A DNA stretch of 22,423 nucleotides from DAOVVL01 sp965603095 (GCA_965603095.1 CBFDBQ010000037.1:1-22423), one strand, 5' to 3'. Counted from the first letter of the stretch, positions 9,120 through 17,329 are shown. Made by a program: numbers and translations. The notes: a model not told the origin generated them from the letters alone.

Positions 9120-10388
9120 TTTCTTAAGGCGCGCGGCAAAAAAACCATCCATTCCGCCAATATCAATCATGTGGCTAGGCAGGGTTCTTAACTGGCCGTT
9201 TTCATTTAAAAGCTCGGTAAATCCTCCGGCCTCAATATTTGTGACCGGCAATTCTTTTACCCCGGCACCGCTTGCAATTAATTGAGCAATTCTGTTTTCA
9301 CCTTCTTCGGGTTCTAGCGAACAAGTGCAATAAACAATAATTCCACCGGGCTTTACCATTTCTACTGCGGATTCTAATAAACGTTGTTGCACAACCGCCA
9401 GGTTATCAACATCGGTAGTATTTTTTGTATAGGCAATATCCGGGTGCCTGCGAATGGTTCCGGTTGATGAGCATGGCGCGTCAAGCAACACAACATCGGC
9501 CAAATGTTCGGGCCGCCATGTGGCCGCATCGGCGGCTACGGTTTCGGCAAAAAGTCCGGTTCGTTTTAGGTTTTCACTTACCCGTTCCAATCTTTTTTCC
9601 GAACGGTCCACCGCTGTCACCCGCGCCCCAAGGGCCGCTAGCTCCATTGTTTTTCCACCCGGCGCTGCGCAAAGATCAATTACATTTAATTCAGAAACGT
9701 CACCCAATAGCCTGACCGGTAATTGGGCGGCGGTATCTTGTACCCACCATGCGCCCTCATCAAAACCTTCGATTTCGCTAATGATACCCTTGGGCTTTAT
9801 GCGCACCGCACCGGTTGGCAAAAATTCACCATTTAATTTTTCCGCCCAACCGGGGCCATCTTCTTTTACCGCTAAATCAAGTGGTGGTTCGTTCATGTGG
9901 GCAGTGGCAATGGCGCGCGTGGTTTCAGCGCCATATGATTTGACCCATCTGTCCCATAACCATGCGGGCGTGTTTAATTTTGCCGCGTCCAGCGTTTCTA
10001 ATAATGCCCGGCCTTCGCGTGTGGCCCGGCGTAAAATTGCATTGACCAGTTTTTTATAGGGCATCCCACCAGAGCCAACACAGAGATCAACCGTTTCTGA
10101 AACTGCGGCGTGTTCGGGTATGCCTAAAAATAAAAATTGGGCGAGGCCGGTTCTTATTATATGGCGAATGTTGCCAGATTTTTTGCCTAATGGTTTTTCC
10201 AAGTAGGCATCGATAATGGCATCAATTTCGCCAAGGTGCCTAAGGGTGGTTTTTACAATGGCAATGGCCAGCGCACGGTCGCGGGAACTTAAATTGCCAA
10301 AGCTACTGACGCCTTTTTCGGCTTCATCAAGGGCGCGTTTGCGGTCTATTACGGCTTCGATTATTTCTACGGCACTGTTGCGGGGCAT
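9114..10388 (-). CDS. rsmB: 16S rRNA (cytosine-967-C5) methyltransferase
   Basis: A 424-residue protein from the chosen ATG at 10388. The N-terminal part (about 1-140) is the NusB-like RNA-binding domain (SSRDRALAIAIVKTTLRHLG). The C-terminal part is the Rossmann SAM-dependent domain, with AAPGGKT at 241-247, the catalytic-cycle cysteine motif DAPCSSTG (C306) and the nucleophile motif YCTCSLEPEEG (C356). It methylates C967 of 16S rRNA during 30S assembly. The reading frame stays open to 10475, but that extension overlaps the divergent SdhAF4-like gene and shows no family similarity. The start at 10388 has a good AGAGGAAG ribosome binding site eight bases upstream. It is the first gene of the minus-strand series ending in purH. 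Confidence 0.95.
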   Translation of the reverse strand: MPRNSAVEIIEAVIDRKRALDEAEKGVSSFGNLSSRDRALAIAIVKTTLRHLGEIDAIIDAYLEKPLGKKSGNIRHIIRTGLAQFLFLGIPEHAAVSETVDLCVGSGGMPYKKLVNAILRRATREGRALLETLDAAKLNTPAWLWDRWVKSYGAETTRAIATAHMNEPPLDLAVKEDGPGWAEKLNGEFLPTGAVRIKPKGIISEIEGFDEGAWWVQDTAAQLPVRLLGDVSELNVIDLCAAPGGKTMELAALGARVTAVDRSEKRLERVSENLKRTGLFAETVAADAATWRPEHLADVVLLDAPCSSTGTIRRHPDIAYTKNTTDVDNLAVVQQRLLESAVEMVKPGGIIVYCTCSLEPEEGENRIAQLIASGAGVKELPVTNIEAGGFTELLNENGQLRTLPSHMIDIGGMDGFFAARLKKL

Positions 10389-10463
10389 AAATATTACTTC
10401 CTCTAAGGTTCTTGAACTTGCACCCCCTATACCACGAAGCGAGATGGAGTTACACTTGTTTGC

Positions 10464-10670
10464 ATGGAACAGCAAAAAAATAGCCCAAATCCCAAGGTGG
10501 CGGCAAAGACTGCCAAGCCTGAAAACAAGGCAGAGGCTAAAAAAGACGCGCCTAAAAAATTAGCCCAAAAATTAGCCCAAAAATTAGCTAAGGAATTTGG
10601 TGGCCCGGCTGGCCCGGAACCAACGCGTTATGGCGATTGGGAACAAAAAGGCCGCTGTACGGATTTTTGA
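10464..10670 (+). CDS. DUF1674 family protein, SdhAF4-like succinate dehydrogenase assembly factor
   Basis: A 68-residue protein. Residues 1-45 are lysine/alanine rich and low in complexity. The C-terminal 23 residues are the DUF1674 signature, seen as PEPTRYGDWEQKGRC followed by TDF at the very end. The family is the bacterial counterpart of mitochondrial SDHAF4, which binds flavinylated SdhA before it joins SdhB. That role is established for mitochondria and inferred here. It is divergent from rsmB with a 75-bp spacer, a common alphaproteobacterial arrangement. The only Shine-Dalgarno-like sequence (GGAG) is rather far from the ATG. Three 12-bp copies encode the run KLAQKLAQKLAK at residues 32-43. 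A hairpin terminator follows about 28 bases after the stop. Confidence 0.88.
   Translation: MEQQKNSPNPKVAAKTAKPENKAEAKKDAPKKLAQKLAQKLAKEFGGPAGPEPTRYGDWEQKGRCTDF
10555..10590 (+). repeat. Three-copy 12-bp in-frame repeat in the SdhAF4-like gene
   Basis: The unit aaaaattagccc is present at 10555-10566 and 10567-10578 without change. The third copy (10579-10590) ends cta instead of ccc. It encodes repeated KLAQ/KLAK in the low-complexity N-terminal region, just before the conserved signature. Confidence 0.8.
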
Positions 10671-10697
10671 AAAAAAACCCAAAAAAAACCAAAAAAA

Positions 10698-10729
10698 ACG
10701 ACGAAGGTCTGTAGGAAAACCCTCGTCGT
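10698..10729. terminator. Bidirectional intrinsic terminator between the SdhAF4-like gene and acs
   Basis: The arm acgacgaagg (10698-10707) pairs with cctcgtcgt (10721-10729), leaving one bulged A and a 13-base loop. On the plus strand it is followed by CTTTTAAATT, a modest U tract serving the SdhAF4-like gene. On the minus strand it is followed by an eight-base T run and two further T8 runs separated by GG or GGG, a very strong U tract about 105 bases beyond the acs stop. The stem-loop therefore probably serves both convergent genes and is stronger for acs. The remaining 10730-10833 contains nothing else that I recognise. Confidence 0.72.
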
Positions 10730-10833
10730 CTTTTAAATTGTGGGCCACCTTGGGACCGCCAAGCGCAGGCCGCCTAGGGGGATTGTTGTATTGGTTATAA
10801 CATATATTAACGGTTCTTATCTAACGGTTCTGA

Positions 10834-12774
10834 CTAACGATTTTGGCGATTTTCAATTAAATCTTCCACTACCGCCGGATCGGCCAGGGTCGAGGTATCG
10901 CCCAAATTGGAATAATCGTTTTCGCCAATTTTCCGCAAGATTCTGCGCATAATTTTGCCAGAACGGGTTTTTGGCAGGCCCGGTGCCCACTGTATCCAAT
11001 CGGGCGACGCAATAGGGCCTATTTCTTTGCGCACCCAACCGACCAGCTCTTTCTTTAATTCGTCCGATGGCTCAACCCCTGCGTTCAGCGTGACATAGGC
11101 GTAAATGCCTTGGCCCTTTATTTCGTGGGGCGCGCCAACCACGGCGGCTTCGGCAACTTTGGTGTGGGCGACCAGTGCGCTTTCAACCTCGGCCGTGCCC
11201 ATGCGGTGACCGGAAACATTGATAACATCATCAACCCGTCCGGTTATCCAATAATAACCATCTTCGTCACGTTTACAGCCGTCACCGGTAAAATATTTTC
11301 CGGCATAGGTAGAAAAATATGTTTGTACGAAACGTTCATGGTCGCCGTAAACGGATCGCATTTGTCCGGGCCAGCTATCAACAATACAAAGGTTGCCTTC
11401 GCAGGCGCCTTCTTGTTCGTTGCCATCCCCATCAACAATTTGCGGACGCACGCCAAAAAATGGTCGCGTGGCTGAGCCCGGCTTCATGGCCGTGGCGCCC
11501 GGCAGCGGTGTAATCATTATGCCGCCGGTTTCTGTTTGCCACCATGTATCAACAATTGGGCAGCGCTTTTCACCAACCACATTGTAATACCAAAGCCATG
11601 CTTCGGGGTTGATGGGCTCGCCCACGGTTCCTAGCAGGCGAAGTGATTTGCGCGAAGTTTTTTTAACCGGGCCGTCGCCGTCTCGCATCAACGCACGAAT
11701 GGCCGTTGGCGCGGTGTAAAAAATATTTACATTGTGTTTGTCACAGACTTGCCAGAAACGACTGCTGTCGGGGTAGGTTGGTATGCCTTCGAACATCAAC
11801 GTAATGGCACCATTGGCAAGCGGGCCATAAATAATGTAACTGTGCCCGGTAACCCAGCCAACATCGGCGGTGCACCAGTAAACATCACCATCATGGTAAT
11901 CAAAAACATATTGGTGCGTCATGGATGCATAAACCATATAACCGCCGGTGGTGTGCAATACGCCCTTGGGCTGGCCGGTTGAACCAGATGTATAAAGAAT
12001 AAACATTGGGTCTTCGGCGTTCATTTCAACCGGGGTAAATGTTGTGTCGGCGTTGGCGGTTGCTTCGTCGTACCAAACGTCGCGGCCATCAACCCAGCCG
12101 ATATCGCCACCAGTACGCTTAACCACAAACACGGTATCGACCCCGCCACATTTTTCAATGGCCGCATCGGTGTTTGCTTTTAATGGTATTGGCTTTGCCC
12201 CGCGCAGGCCTTCGTCTGCGGTAATAACGCAGTTTGATTTGCAATCGCTAATGCGCCCGGCCAATGCTTCGGGGGAAAATCCACCAAACACAACCGAATG
12301 AATTGCGCCAATACGGGTGCAGGCCAGCATGGCATAAGCTGCTTCGGGAACCATCGGCATATAAATTGTAACAACGTTACCTTTTTTAATTCCACGCGCG
12401 GTCATGGCATTGGATAGCTTGCAAACCTCGTCGTGTAATTCTTGATAGGTAATGTTTTTTGAAACTTCTGGGTCATCGCCTTCCCAGATAATTGCGGTTT
12501 GGTTGCCACGGGTCGCCAAATGGCGGTCAATGCAATTGGCTGATGCGTTAAGCGTGCCATCGTAAAACCATTTTATAGAAACATCGGGCGCATTGAAATT
12601 AACGTCTTTGATTTTAGAATATGGTTTTATCCAATCAATTCGTTTGCCTTGTTCGGCCCAAAACTCTTCGCCGTTGTTTACGGACTGGGCATACATTTCC
12701 TTGTACTTGTCATTATCGGCCCATGCGCTTTTGGCTAGGTCTGTTGGTACGGGAAATATGTGTGCGTCGCTCAT
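10834..12774 (-). CDS. acs: Acetyl-CoA synthetase
   Basis: A complete 646-residue AMP-forming acetate-CoA ligase of the ANL superfamily, activating acetate through acetyl-adenylate. The P-loop-like core motif YTSGSTGQPKG is at residues 261-271. WWQTETGG (A5), the hinge region YYWITGRVDDVINVSGHR (A8) and the C-terminal PKTRSGKIMRR are all intact. K607 corresponds to the lysine whose acetylation switches off Acs in other bacteria. The length is that of the family. A strong AGGAG lies nine bases before the ATG. It is the last gene on the minus strand after the Rieske gene, with a 98-bp gap that could hold its own promoter, although I see no convincing hexamer pair. It ends at a bidirectional terminator. 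Confidence 0.98.
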   Translation of the reverse strand: MSDAHIFPVPTDLAKSAWADNDKYKEMYAQSVNNGEEFWAEQGKRIDWIKPYSKIKDVNFNAPDVSIKWFYDGTLNASANCIDRHLATRGNQTAIIWEGDDPEVSKNITYQELHDEVCKLSNAMTARGIKKGNVVTIYMPMVPEAAYAMLACTRIGAIHSVVFGGFSPEALAGRISDCKSNCVITADEGLRGAKPIPLKANTDAAIEKCGGVDTVFVVKRTGGDIGWVDGRDVWYDEATANADTTFTPVEMNAEDPMFILYTSGSTGQPKGVLHTTGGYMVYASMTHQYVFDYHDGDVYWCTADVGWVTGHSYIIYGPLANGAITLMFEGIPTYPDSSRFWQVCDKHNVNIFYTAPTAIRALMRDGDGPVKKTSRKSLRLLGTVGEPINPEAWLWYYNVVGEKRCPIVDTWWQTETGGIMITPLPGATAMKPGSATRPFFGVRPQIVDGDGNEQEGACEGNLCIVDSWPGQMRSVYGDHERFVQTYFSTYAGKYFTGDGCKRDEDGYYWITGRVDDVINVSGHRMGTAEVESALVAHTKVAEAAVVGAPHEIKGQGIYAYVTLNAGVEPSDELKKELVGWVRKEIGPIASPDWIQWAPGLPKTRSGKIMRRILRKIGENDYSNLGDTSTLADPAVVEDLIENRQNR

Positions 12775-12872
12775 GATTGCTAGCTCCTGCCTGTGGTGAA
12801 GTGCCTTGAAATTATTGGCATTTTTTAATTATGAACCGTAAGGGAGTAAATATTATCAAACATATTAATGCA

Positions 12873-13220
12873 TCAGGCAAGCCACACCATGCCACCCTTA
12901 ACCCGGCAGGGTATGGGCGTTAGCTTGTCGCCCGCGCATGGCCCGTGAATGCAGTCGCCATTTTCAATTTCAAATAATGCACCATGGGTTGAACATATTA
13001 TATGTGTTTTATTGGGGTTAAGAAATTTACCTGTTTCAAAATCTAGTGGGCTGCCGATATGTGGGCATGAATTTTTATAAAGAAAAACATTGTCTCCTTT
13101 ACGCACGGCAATGAGAAAAACTTTTTTCGCATTAATTTTCGTTTCAATTGCCGCCTGACCGATATTGTTTTCGTCTAACGCAATATCATCAATGCTGCAG
13201 ATTGGTTTTGCCCTTACCAT
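12873..13220 (-). CDS. Rieske [2Fe-2S] ferredoxin-like protein
   Basis: A 115-residue protein with the two Rieske cluster-binding boxes: C52-P-H54 in SCPHIGSPL, and C76-S-T-H79 in ICSTHGALFE. There is no signal peptide or membrane helix, and no oxygenase catalytic domain. It is therefore a small soluble ferredoxin, like those that pass electrons to ring-hydroxylating oxygenases or serve as stand-alone electron carriers in the cytoplasm. The C-terminal part has extra cysteines (C90, C95, C105) that are not part of the motif. It begins 28 bases after the YciI-like gene in the same orientation and is probably cotranscribed. No partner oxygenase or reductase is in the window, so its redox partner is unknown. 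Confidence 0.88.
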   Translation of the reverse strand: MVRAKPICSIDDIALDENNIGQAAIETKINAKKVFLIAVRKGDNVFLYKNSCPHIGSPLDFETGKFLNPNKTHIICSTHGALFEIENGDCIHGPCAGDKLTPIPCRVKGGMVWLA

Positions 13221-13248
13221 TAGTTAAGCACCATTATTTTGCGTTGTC

Positions 13249-13539
13249 TTAATCGTTCATGGGGAACACGGCTTTATAGCCGGTTATTTCAACCCGTTCA
13301 AAAACCCCAGCAATGGAATAAGGATCGTTTTTACAAAAATTATCCACTGCCGCACGGTCAGGTAAATCAATCACGATAAGCGAGCCTATCATTTTTTCAC
13401 CGTCTTCTGAAAGGCGCGGCCCGGCGGTTAATATTTTATCGTTAAAACCACTTTTAACGTAATCAAGGTGTGCTTGCCTTGCTGCCATGCGGGTTTCTAA
13501 TGCGTCGGGCCTATCGGTTGCATAAATTGCAAACAGCAT
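13249..13539 (-). CDS. YciI-like family protein
   Basis: A 96-residue protein of the YciI (YCII) superfamily, with a dimeric ferredoxin-like alpha/beta fold. It shows the start MLFAIYATDRPDALETR, a conserved histidine in ARQAHLDYV, AGPRLSEDG, and the NDPYSIAGVFERVEI segment near the end. In the family a His-Asp pair in this fold is the putative active site, but the reaction is mostly unknown. A relative is often found beside gpsA and tsaD in alphaproteobacteria, as here. The ATG is preceded by GGGAG at a nine-base spacing, which supports this start. It lies 37 bases downstream of gpsA and 28 bases upstream of the Rieske gene. Confidence 0.88.
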   Translation of the reverse strand: MLFAIYATDRPDALETRMAARQAHLDYVKSGFNDKILTAGPRLSEDGEKMIGSLIVIDLPDRAAVDNFCKNDPYSIAGVFERVEITGYKAVFPMND

Positions 13540-13576
13540 TATTTTATTCTCCCATATTAATTTTTATTCAACATGC

Positions 13577-14566
13577 TTATTCAACGTTGAGCGGCCTGCT
13601 TAGCAACCCAAGAATTATAGAATCTAGATCGGCTTCAACATTTAGTATGGCATAAACCGCCTGACAAATTGGCATATCAACCTGATTTTTTTGCGCTAGC
13701 TCAACAACGCTGGTGGAACTAGGCACGCCTTCGGCGACTGTGTTGCGCTCGCTTAAAACATCGGCAAGCTTTTTTCCTTGGCCCAATTCATACCCCAATG
13801 AAAAATTTCTCGACTGCATTGCATTGCAGGTTAATGTTAAATCGCCCAATCCTGATAGGCCCATTAATGTCATGGGCTCAGCTCCCAGAACTTTGCCTAG
13901 GCGAACAATTTCTGCCAAGCCACGGGTGATAAGTGCGGCGCGGGCGTTATCACCCATGCCGCGGCCTTCGACAATGCCACATGCAATTGCCAATACATTT
14001 TTAACGGCACCGCCAAGCTGCGCGCCAATAATATCGCCTGAATAATATGGACGAAAAGTTGGAGATGCTATTGCGTCAATTAGTTGTTGGCCCAGTTCCT
14101 CATCGGCACAGGCCAGCGTTATGGCAGTTGGTAATCCGTTTGCGACTTCTTTAGCAAATGTTGGCCCGGAAAGAATTGCTATGGGGGCCGCGTCACCTAA
14201 AACTTCTTCGGCAATTTTGCTCATTAATAAAAGGGTATTTTTTTCCACGCCCTTAGAACATAAAACAATTGGCGTGCCCGGCTTCCAGCTGTTTTTTGCC
14301 AATTCACACATGGCACGAACGTGCTGAGCGGGGGGCACCATTAACACCGCATCCGCATCTAATGCTTCGGAAATATTGCTGGTGGCGGTTATGGCCGGGT
14401 CTAGTTTGATGCCAGCTAGGAACGTTGTATTTTCGTGGGCCTCATTTATTGCGCTTACAACTTCTGGCTCGTGCGCCCAAACCGAAACATCGCGTCCCGC
14501 CCGGCCAGCGGCAATAGCTAGCGACGTTCCCCATGCACCTGCACCGATAACACCTATTTTTTTCAT
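13577..14566 (-). CDS. gpsA: NAD(P)-dependent glycerol-3-phosphate dehydrogenase
   Basis: A 329-residue enzyme that reduces dihydroxyacetone phosphate to sn-glycerol-3-phosphate for phospholipid synthesis in the cytoplasm. The N-terminal dinucleotide-binding motif is GAGAWG at residues 8-13. LSGPTFAKEVANGLPTA, the catalytic lysine in QLGGAVKNVLA (K189) and GLSGLGDLTLTC are intact, and the length is typical. A GTG four codons upstream is also open. I chose the ATG at 14566 because AGGTGA sits eight bases before it, while the GTG itself lies within that ribosome binding site. The gene follows the broken cytochrome gene and precedes the YciI-like gene. In related genomes gpsA usually follows tsaD directly, so the cytochrome gene looks like an addition. 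Confidence 0.97.
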   Translation of the reverse strand: MKKIGVIGAGAWGTSLAIAAGRAGRDVSVWAHEPEVVSAINEAHENTTFLAGIKLDPAITATSNISEALDADAVLMVPPAQHVRAMCELAKNSWKPGTPIVLCSKGVEKNTLLLMSKIAEEVLGDAAPIAILSGPTFAKEVANGLPTAITLACADEELGQQLIDAIASPTFRPYYSGDIIGAQLGGAVKNVLAIACGIVEGRGMGDNARAALITRGLAEIVRLGKVLGAEPMTLMGLSGLGDLTLTCNAMQSRNFSLGYELGQGKKLADVLSERNTVAEGVPSSTSVVELAQKNQVDMPICQAVYAILNVEADLDSIILGLLSRPLNVE

Positions 14567-14637
14567 GCCTGATATCACCTTTGCAATAATATTCGCCGCT
14601 TAAGAATAATCTTAATACAGGAAATCACAATGCAATA

Positions 14638-15105
14638 TTAGTTGTTACCCGTTGATGTGCTCAGCAGATAGCCCTCATGGCAGGCGACGCATCTTCCTAG
14701 ATTTACCTCCAACGCCTCCAGCACATCAGCTGGCCCCATATCTGCGGCAAGGCCAATCTCGTCAAATCCTTGGTGGGTTGCGCGACCTAATTTTTTAAAG
14801 GCCATAGGCAGTTTAAGCATTGTTTGTGGGGGAACGCTTTCAACCTCGGCCATGCCAACCCGGTGAGATATTTTTTTAACCTCGGGCATGTCGTTTTCGT
14901 TGGTTGCGGCAATAATTTATTGTACTGCGGCCAACATTCCACGCATTTCAGTTAGAATAAAATCGCGCTCGGCAGTTTCAAGGATGATTGCATCACGCCC
15001 ATCTTTGTCGGCAATTGTAGTGCCCGTAAAAAATTTGGTGGCAAAAAATGCAGCCGATACAGCCCATAACATGATAGCAATTATCGCAATAGTTCTTGTG
15101 TTCAT
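14638..15105 (-). pseudogene. Cytochrome c'-like (class II) periplasmic c-type cytochrome, interrupted by one in-frame TAA
   Basis: Two open segments lie in one frame. Codons 1-62 (from the ATG at 15105) encode a signal-peptide-like helix (IAIIAIMLWAVSAAFFA) and a helix AERDFILTEMRGMLAAVQ. Codon 63 is TAA (14917-14919). The frame then continues without shift through IIAATNENDMPEVKK to PPQTMLKLPMAFKKLG and the haem motif CVACH (C139, C142, H143) near the C-terminus, ending at a second TAA. Together the 155 codons have the length and the C-terminal CxxCH placement of cytochrome c'-type proteins, haem carriers exported to the periplasm. AAAGG six bases before the ATG is a good ribosome binding site. 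Apart from the one stop there is no damage, so either the gene died very recently or the base is a sequencing error. A restart at the ATG at 14889 would lack a signal peptide. It lies between tsaD and gpsA. Confidence 0.85.
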
Positions 15106-15149
15106 TACAAACCTTTCTAATAATTTTTTTCTAACGCACTTGTTTGGCA

Positions 15150-15169
15150 GTCTATCAGCAATGATAAAC
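15150..15169. repeat. Short inverted repeat between tsaD and the cytochrome gene
   Basis: The arms gtctatca (15150-15157) and tgataaac (15162-15169) can form an eight-pair stem, with one G-T pair, around a GCAA loop on the plus strand. Neither side is followed by a T run, so it is not an intrinsic terminator. It could be a protein-binding site upstream of the cytochrome gene or a chance structure. The rest of the 113-bp tsaD-cytochrome spacer shows nothing else. Confidence 0.3.
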
Positions 15170-15218
15170 TTTGCAGTATTTATCGGCTATTATGCCTTCG
15201 CCCCAGCCCCAACCGACT

Positions 15219-16277
15219 TTAAGCTTTTACCCCCGCCCCAACAGCTTTGGGTGCATCCGGGTCTAGCGGCCAGCGTGGCCTAGGCGCAAAATCAAGCCCA
15301 CTGGTGTCGCCTTTTTGTAATTTTTCAACTCCGGCCCATGCAATCATCGCCGCATTATCGGTGCAAAGGGCGGGTGGCGGGGCAACTAACGTCATTTGAT
15401 TTTGGGTGGCCAGTTCTTCCAGCCCAGTGCGAAGCGCCTTGTTGGCGGCAACACCACCAGCAATTACAATGTGGCCAGCCCCGGGATGGGTTTTTTTAAA
15501 CATGGCAATGGCATTTTTAGTGCGGTCATTAATGCATTCGCTGGCAGCACGCTGAAACGATGCCGCCATGTCTGCCACATCTTGTGCTTTTAATGGTCCG
15601 GGTGGTAATGCATCGATGCTTCTTTTGGCCGCCGCCTTAAGGCCGGAAAAAGAAAAATCACAACCGGGCCGCCCTTTCATGGGTCGGGGTAATGGAAATC
15701 GCGTCGGGTCTCCATTTTTGGCCAATGTTTCAATGGCTGGGCCACCGGGGTATTCCAACCCTAAAACCTTGGCGGTTTTGTCAAATGCTTCGCCCAACGC
15801 ATCATCAATGGTGGTACCAAGGCGCTGGTAATTTCCCACCCCGTTCACCACCAGCAACTGGCAATGCCCACCGGAAACCAGCAATAATAAATACGGAAAA
15901 TCCACCTTATCGCTTAGCCGGGCGGTTAGGGCGTGGCCCTCCAGATGGTTGACGGCGATAAAGGGAATATTTTGCCCAAGGGCTATGGCCTTGGCGGTCA
16001 TTACGCCAACGATTACACCACCTATTAGCCCCGGCCCCCCGGTGGCGGCAACGGCGTCAAGGTCGCCAAACCCCAGCCCAGCTTCATTTATTGCCCGATC
16101 TATGATGCCATCGGTTGTTTCCATATGGGCGCGGGCGGCAACTTCGGGGACGATTCCGCCATAGGGCTTGTGGCTTTCAATTTGGCTTAAAACCACGTTG
16201 GACAGCACTTTTCCCTCGTCCGTCACAATGGCGGCGGCTGTTTCGTCGCAACTGGTTTCGATACCTAGAACAATCAT
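15219..16277 (-). CDS. tsaD: tRNA N6-threonylcarbamoyladenosine transferase subunit TsaD
   Basis: A 352-residue ASKHA-fold protein that, with TsaB and TsaE, transfers the threonylcarbamoyl group to A37 of tRNAs reading ANN codons. The start MIVLGIETSCDET is the family hallmark. The metal-binding histidines are in NHLEGHALTARL (H111, H115). LLLVSGGHCQLL and, near the end, CTDNAAMIAWAG are intact. Length and ends match the family. It is transcribed away from hemC with an 87-bp gap. It heads the minus-strand series that passes through the broken cytochrome gene to gpsA, the YciI-like gene, the Rieske gene and acs. The ribosome binding site is weak (AAGG, 12 bases from the ATG). Confidence 0.98.
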   Translation of the reverse strand: MIVLGIETSCDETAAAIVTDEGKVLSNVVLSQIESHKPYGGIVPEVAARAHMETTDGIIDRAINEAGLGFGDLDAVAATGGPGLIGGVIVGVMTAKAIALGQNIPFIAVNHLEGHALTARLSDKVDFPYLLLLVSGGHCQLLVVNGVGNYQRLGTTIDDALGEAFDKTAKVLGLEYPGGPAIETLAKNGDPTRFPLPRPMKGRPGCDFSFSGLKAAAKRSIDALPPGPLKAQDVADMAASFQRAASECINDRTKNAIAMFKKTHPGAGHIVIAGGVAANKALRTGLEELATQNQMTLVAPPPALCTDNAAMIAWAGVEKLQKGDTSGLDFAPRPRWPLDPDAPKAVGAGVKA

Positions 16278-16294
16278 ATATAAAGAGCCTTGTT

Positions 16295-16323
16295 TTGACC
16301 GTGATGCACTTTACCCTTATCAC
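16295..16323 (+). promoter_or_regulatory. Candidate sigma70-type promoter for hemC
   Basis: TTGACC (16295-16300) and TATCAC (16318-16323) are separated by exactly 17 bases, within the 87-bp tsaD/hemC divergent spacer. The -35 box matches consensus at five of six positions and the -10 box at four. Transcription would start near 16330, about 35 bases before the hemC ATG. This is sequence matching only. Confidence 0.4.
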
Positions 16324-16364
16324 ATGACTTCTAAGGCCACACTAAAAACTGGAAAAGAATAAAC

Positions 16365-17309
16365 ATGATTAATCCACCCCTTCGCATTGGCACTCGTGGA
16401 AGCCCGCTGGCATTGGCCCAGGCCCATGAAACCAGGGACAAGCTAAAAGCGGCTTTTCCCGAATTGACCCCCGATGATGCCATAGAAATTATGGTTATTA
16501 AAACCACCGGTGATGCCATTTTGGATCGTCCCTTGGCCGAGGTTGGCGGCAAGGGGCTGTTCACCAAAGAAATTGATGATGCCATGTTGGATAACGATAT
16601 TGATATTGCCGTTCATTCAATGAAAGACGTGCCGACGTGGTTGCCCGATGGTATTCACCTGCCGTGCATGTTGGAACGACGCGATGTTCGTGATGCATTT
16701 ATTTCAAATAAAACAGAACGGCTTTGGGATTTGCCCATCGGCGCCGTTGTTGGCACCGCATCACTTCGCCGCCAAGCACTTATACTTAATCGCCGCCCCG
16801 ATCTAAAAGTTGTAACATTTCGCGGCAACGTACAAACCCGTTTGAAAAAACTGGCCAACGGTGATGTGGATGCAACCATGTTGGCATTGGCAGGCCTAAA
16901 GCGTTTGGGCATGGAAGACGTTGTTACCGAAGCAATAAGCACCGAAGAATTTTTACCCGCCCCCGGGCAAGGTGCCATTGGCATAACGTGTCGCATTAAT
17001 GATGAGCGCGCTAATGATTTTTTGCTTGAACTTAATCACAAACAAACTTTTGTTCGTGTTACCGCCGAGCGTGCTTTTTTAACTGTGCTTGATGGTTCGT
17101 GCCGTACACCCATTGCGGCGCACGCATGGTATGATGGCGAAAGCACCCTTCGGTTTCATGGCCAGATATTACGCCCCGATGGTACGGAAAGCTTTGAAGC
17201 AATCCGTTCTGGTCCGGCGGCGGTAACATCTGCTGAAAGTATGGGTCGTGATGCTGGGTTCGAACTTAAAGGAAACATCGGGTCTGATTTTTTTGAAGTT
17301 AAAGAATAA
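16365..17309 (+). CDS. hemC: Hydroxymethylbilane synthase (porphobilinogen deaminase)
   Basis: A complete 314-residue enzyme that links four porphobilinogen units into hydroxymethylbilane in haem synthesis. It starts with RIGTRGSPLALAQA. It has the catalytic aspartate in HSMKDVPT (D88), GTASLRRQA, FRGNVQTRL and PAPGQGAIGI, and the dipyrromethane-cofactor cysteine in LDGSCRTPI (C246). All are as expected. GGAAAAG upstream of the ATG is a plausible ribosome binding site. hemD follows 20 bases later in the same direction, so the next two pathway steps are co-expressed. The gene is divergent from tsaD, an arrangement common in alphaproteobacteria. Confidence 0.98.
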   Translation: MINPPLRIGTRGSPLALAQAHETRDKLKAAFPELTPDDAIEIMVIKTTGDAILDRPLAEVGGKGLFTKEIDDAMLDNDIDIAVHSMKDVPTWLPDGIHLPCMLERRDVRDAFISNKTERLWDLPIGAVVGTASLRRQALILNRRPDLKVVTFRGNVQTRLKKLANGDVDATMLALAGLKRLGMEDVVTEAISTEEFLPAPGQGAIGITCRINDERANDFLLELNHKQTFVRVTAERAFLTVLDGSCRTPIAAHAWYDGESTLRFHGQILRPDGTESFEAIRSGPAAVTSAESMGRDAGFELKGNIGSDFFEVKE

Positions 17310-17329
17310 CTAAACGGGGTTTATTAAAT

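Noticed and set aside
9454..10059. Long plus-strand open frame opposite rsmB (and similar ones at 8256-8798 and 17299-17811)
   Set aside because: They lie wholly antisense to well-supported genes, have no recognisable domains or ribosome binding sites, and reflect codon bias of the true strand.
10389..10475. Longer rsmB start with 29 extra N-terminal residues
   Set aside because: It overlaps the divergent SdhAF4-like gene, adds no conserved sequence, and the ATG at 10388 has a clear AGAGGAAG ribosome binding site.
12775..12872. acs promoter with TTGATA as -35 box
   Set aside because: The nearest -10-like sequence (CATAAT) would be about 20 bases away, and other pairings match poorly. I cannot support a specific promoter.
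14917..14919. Stop-codon reassignment or programmed readthrough at the cytochrome TAA
   Set aside because: TAA ends many intact genes in the window, and no recoding signal such as a selenocysteine-type hairpin or a favourable readthrough context is seen. A mutation or read error is simpler.
15150..15169. Inverted repeat as a tsaD terminator
   Set aside because: No T tract follows on either strand and the stem is AT-rich with one wobble pair.
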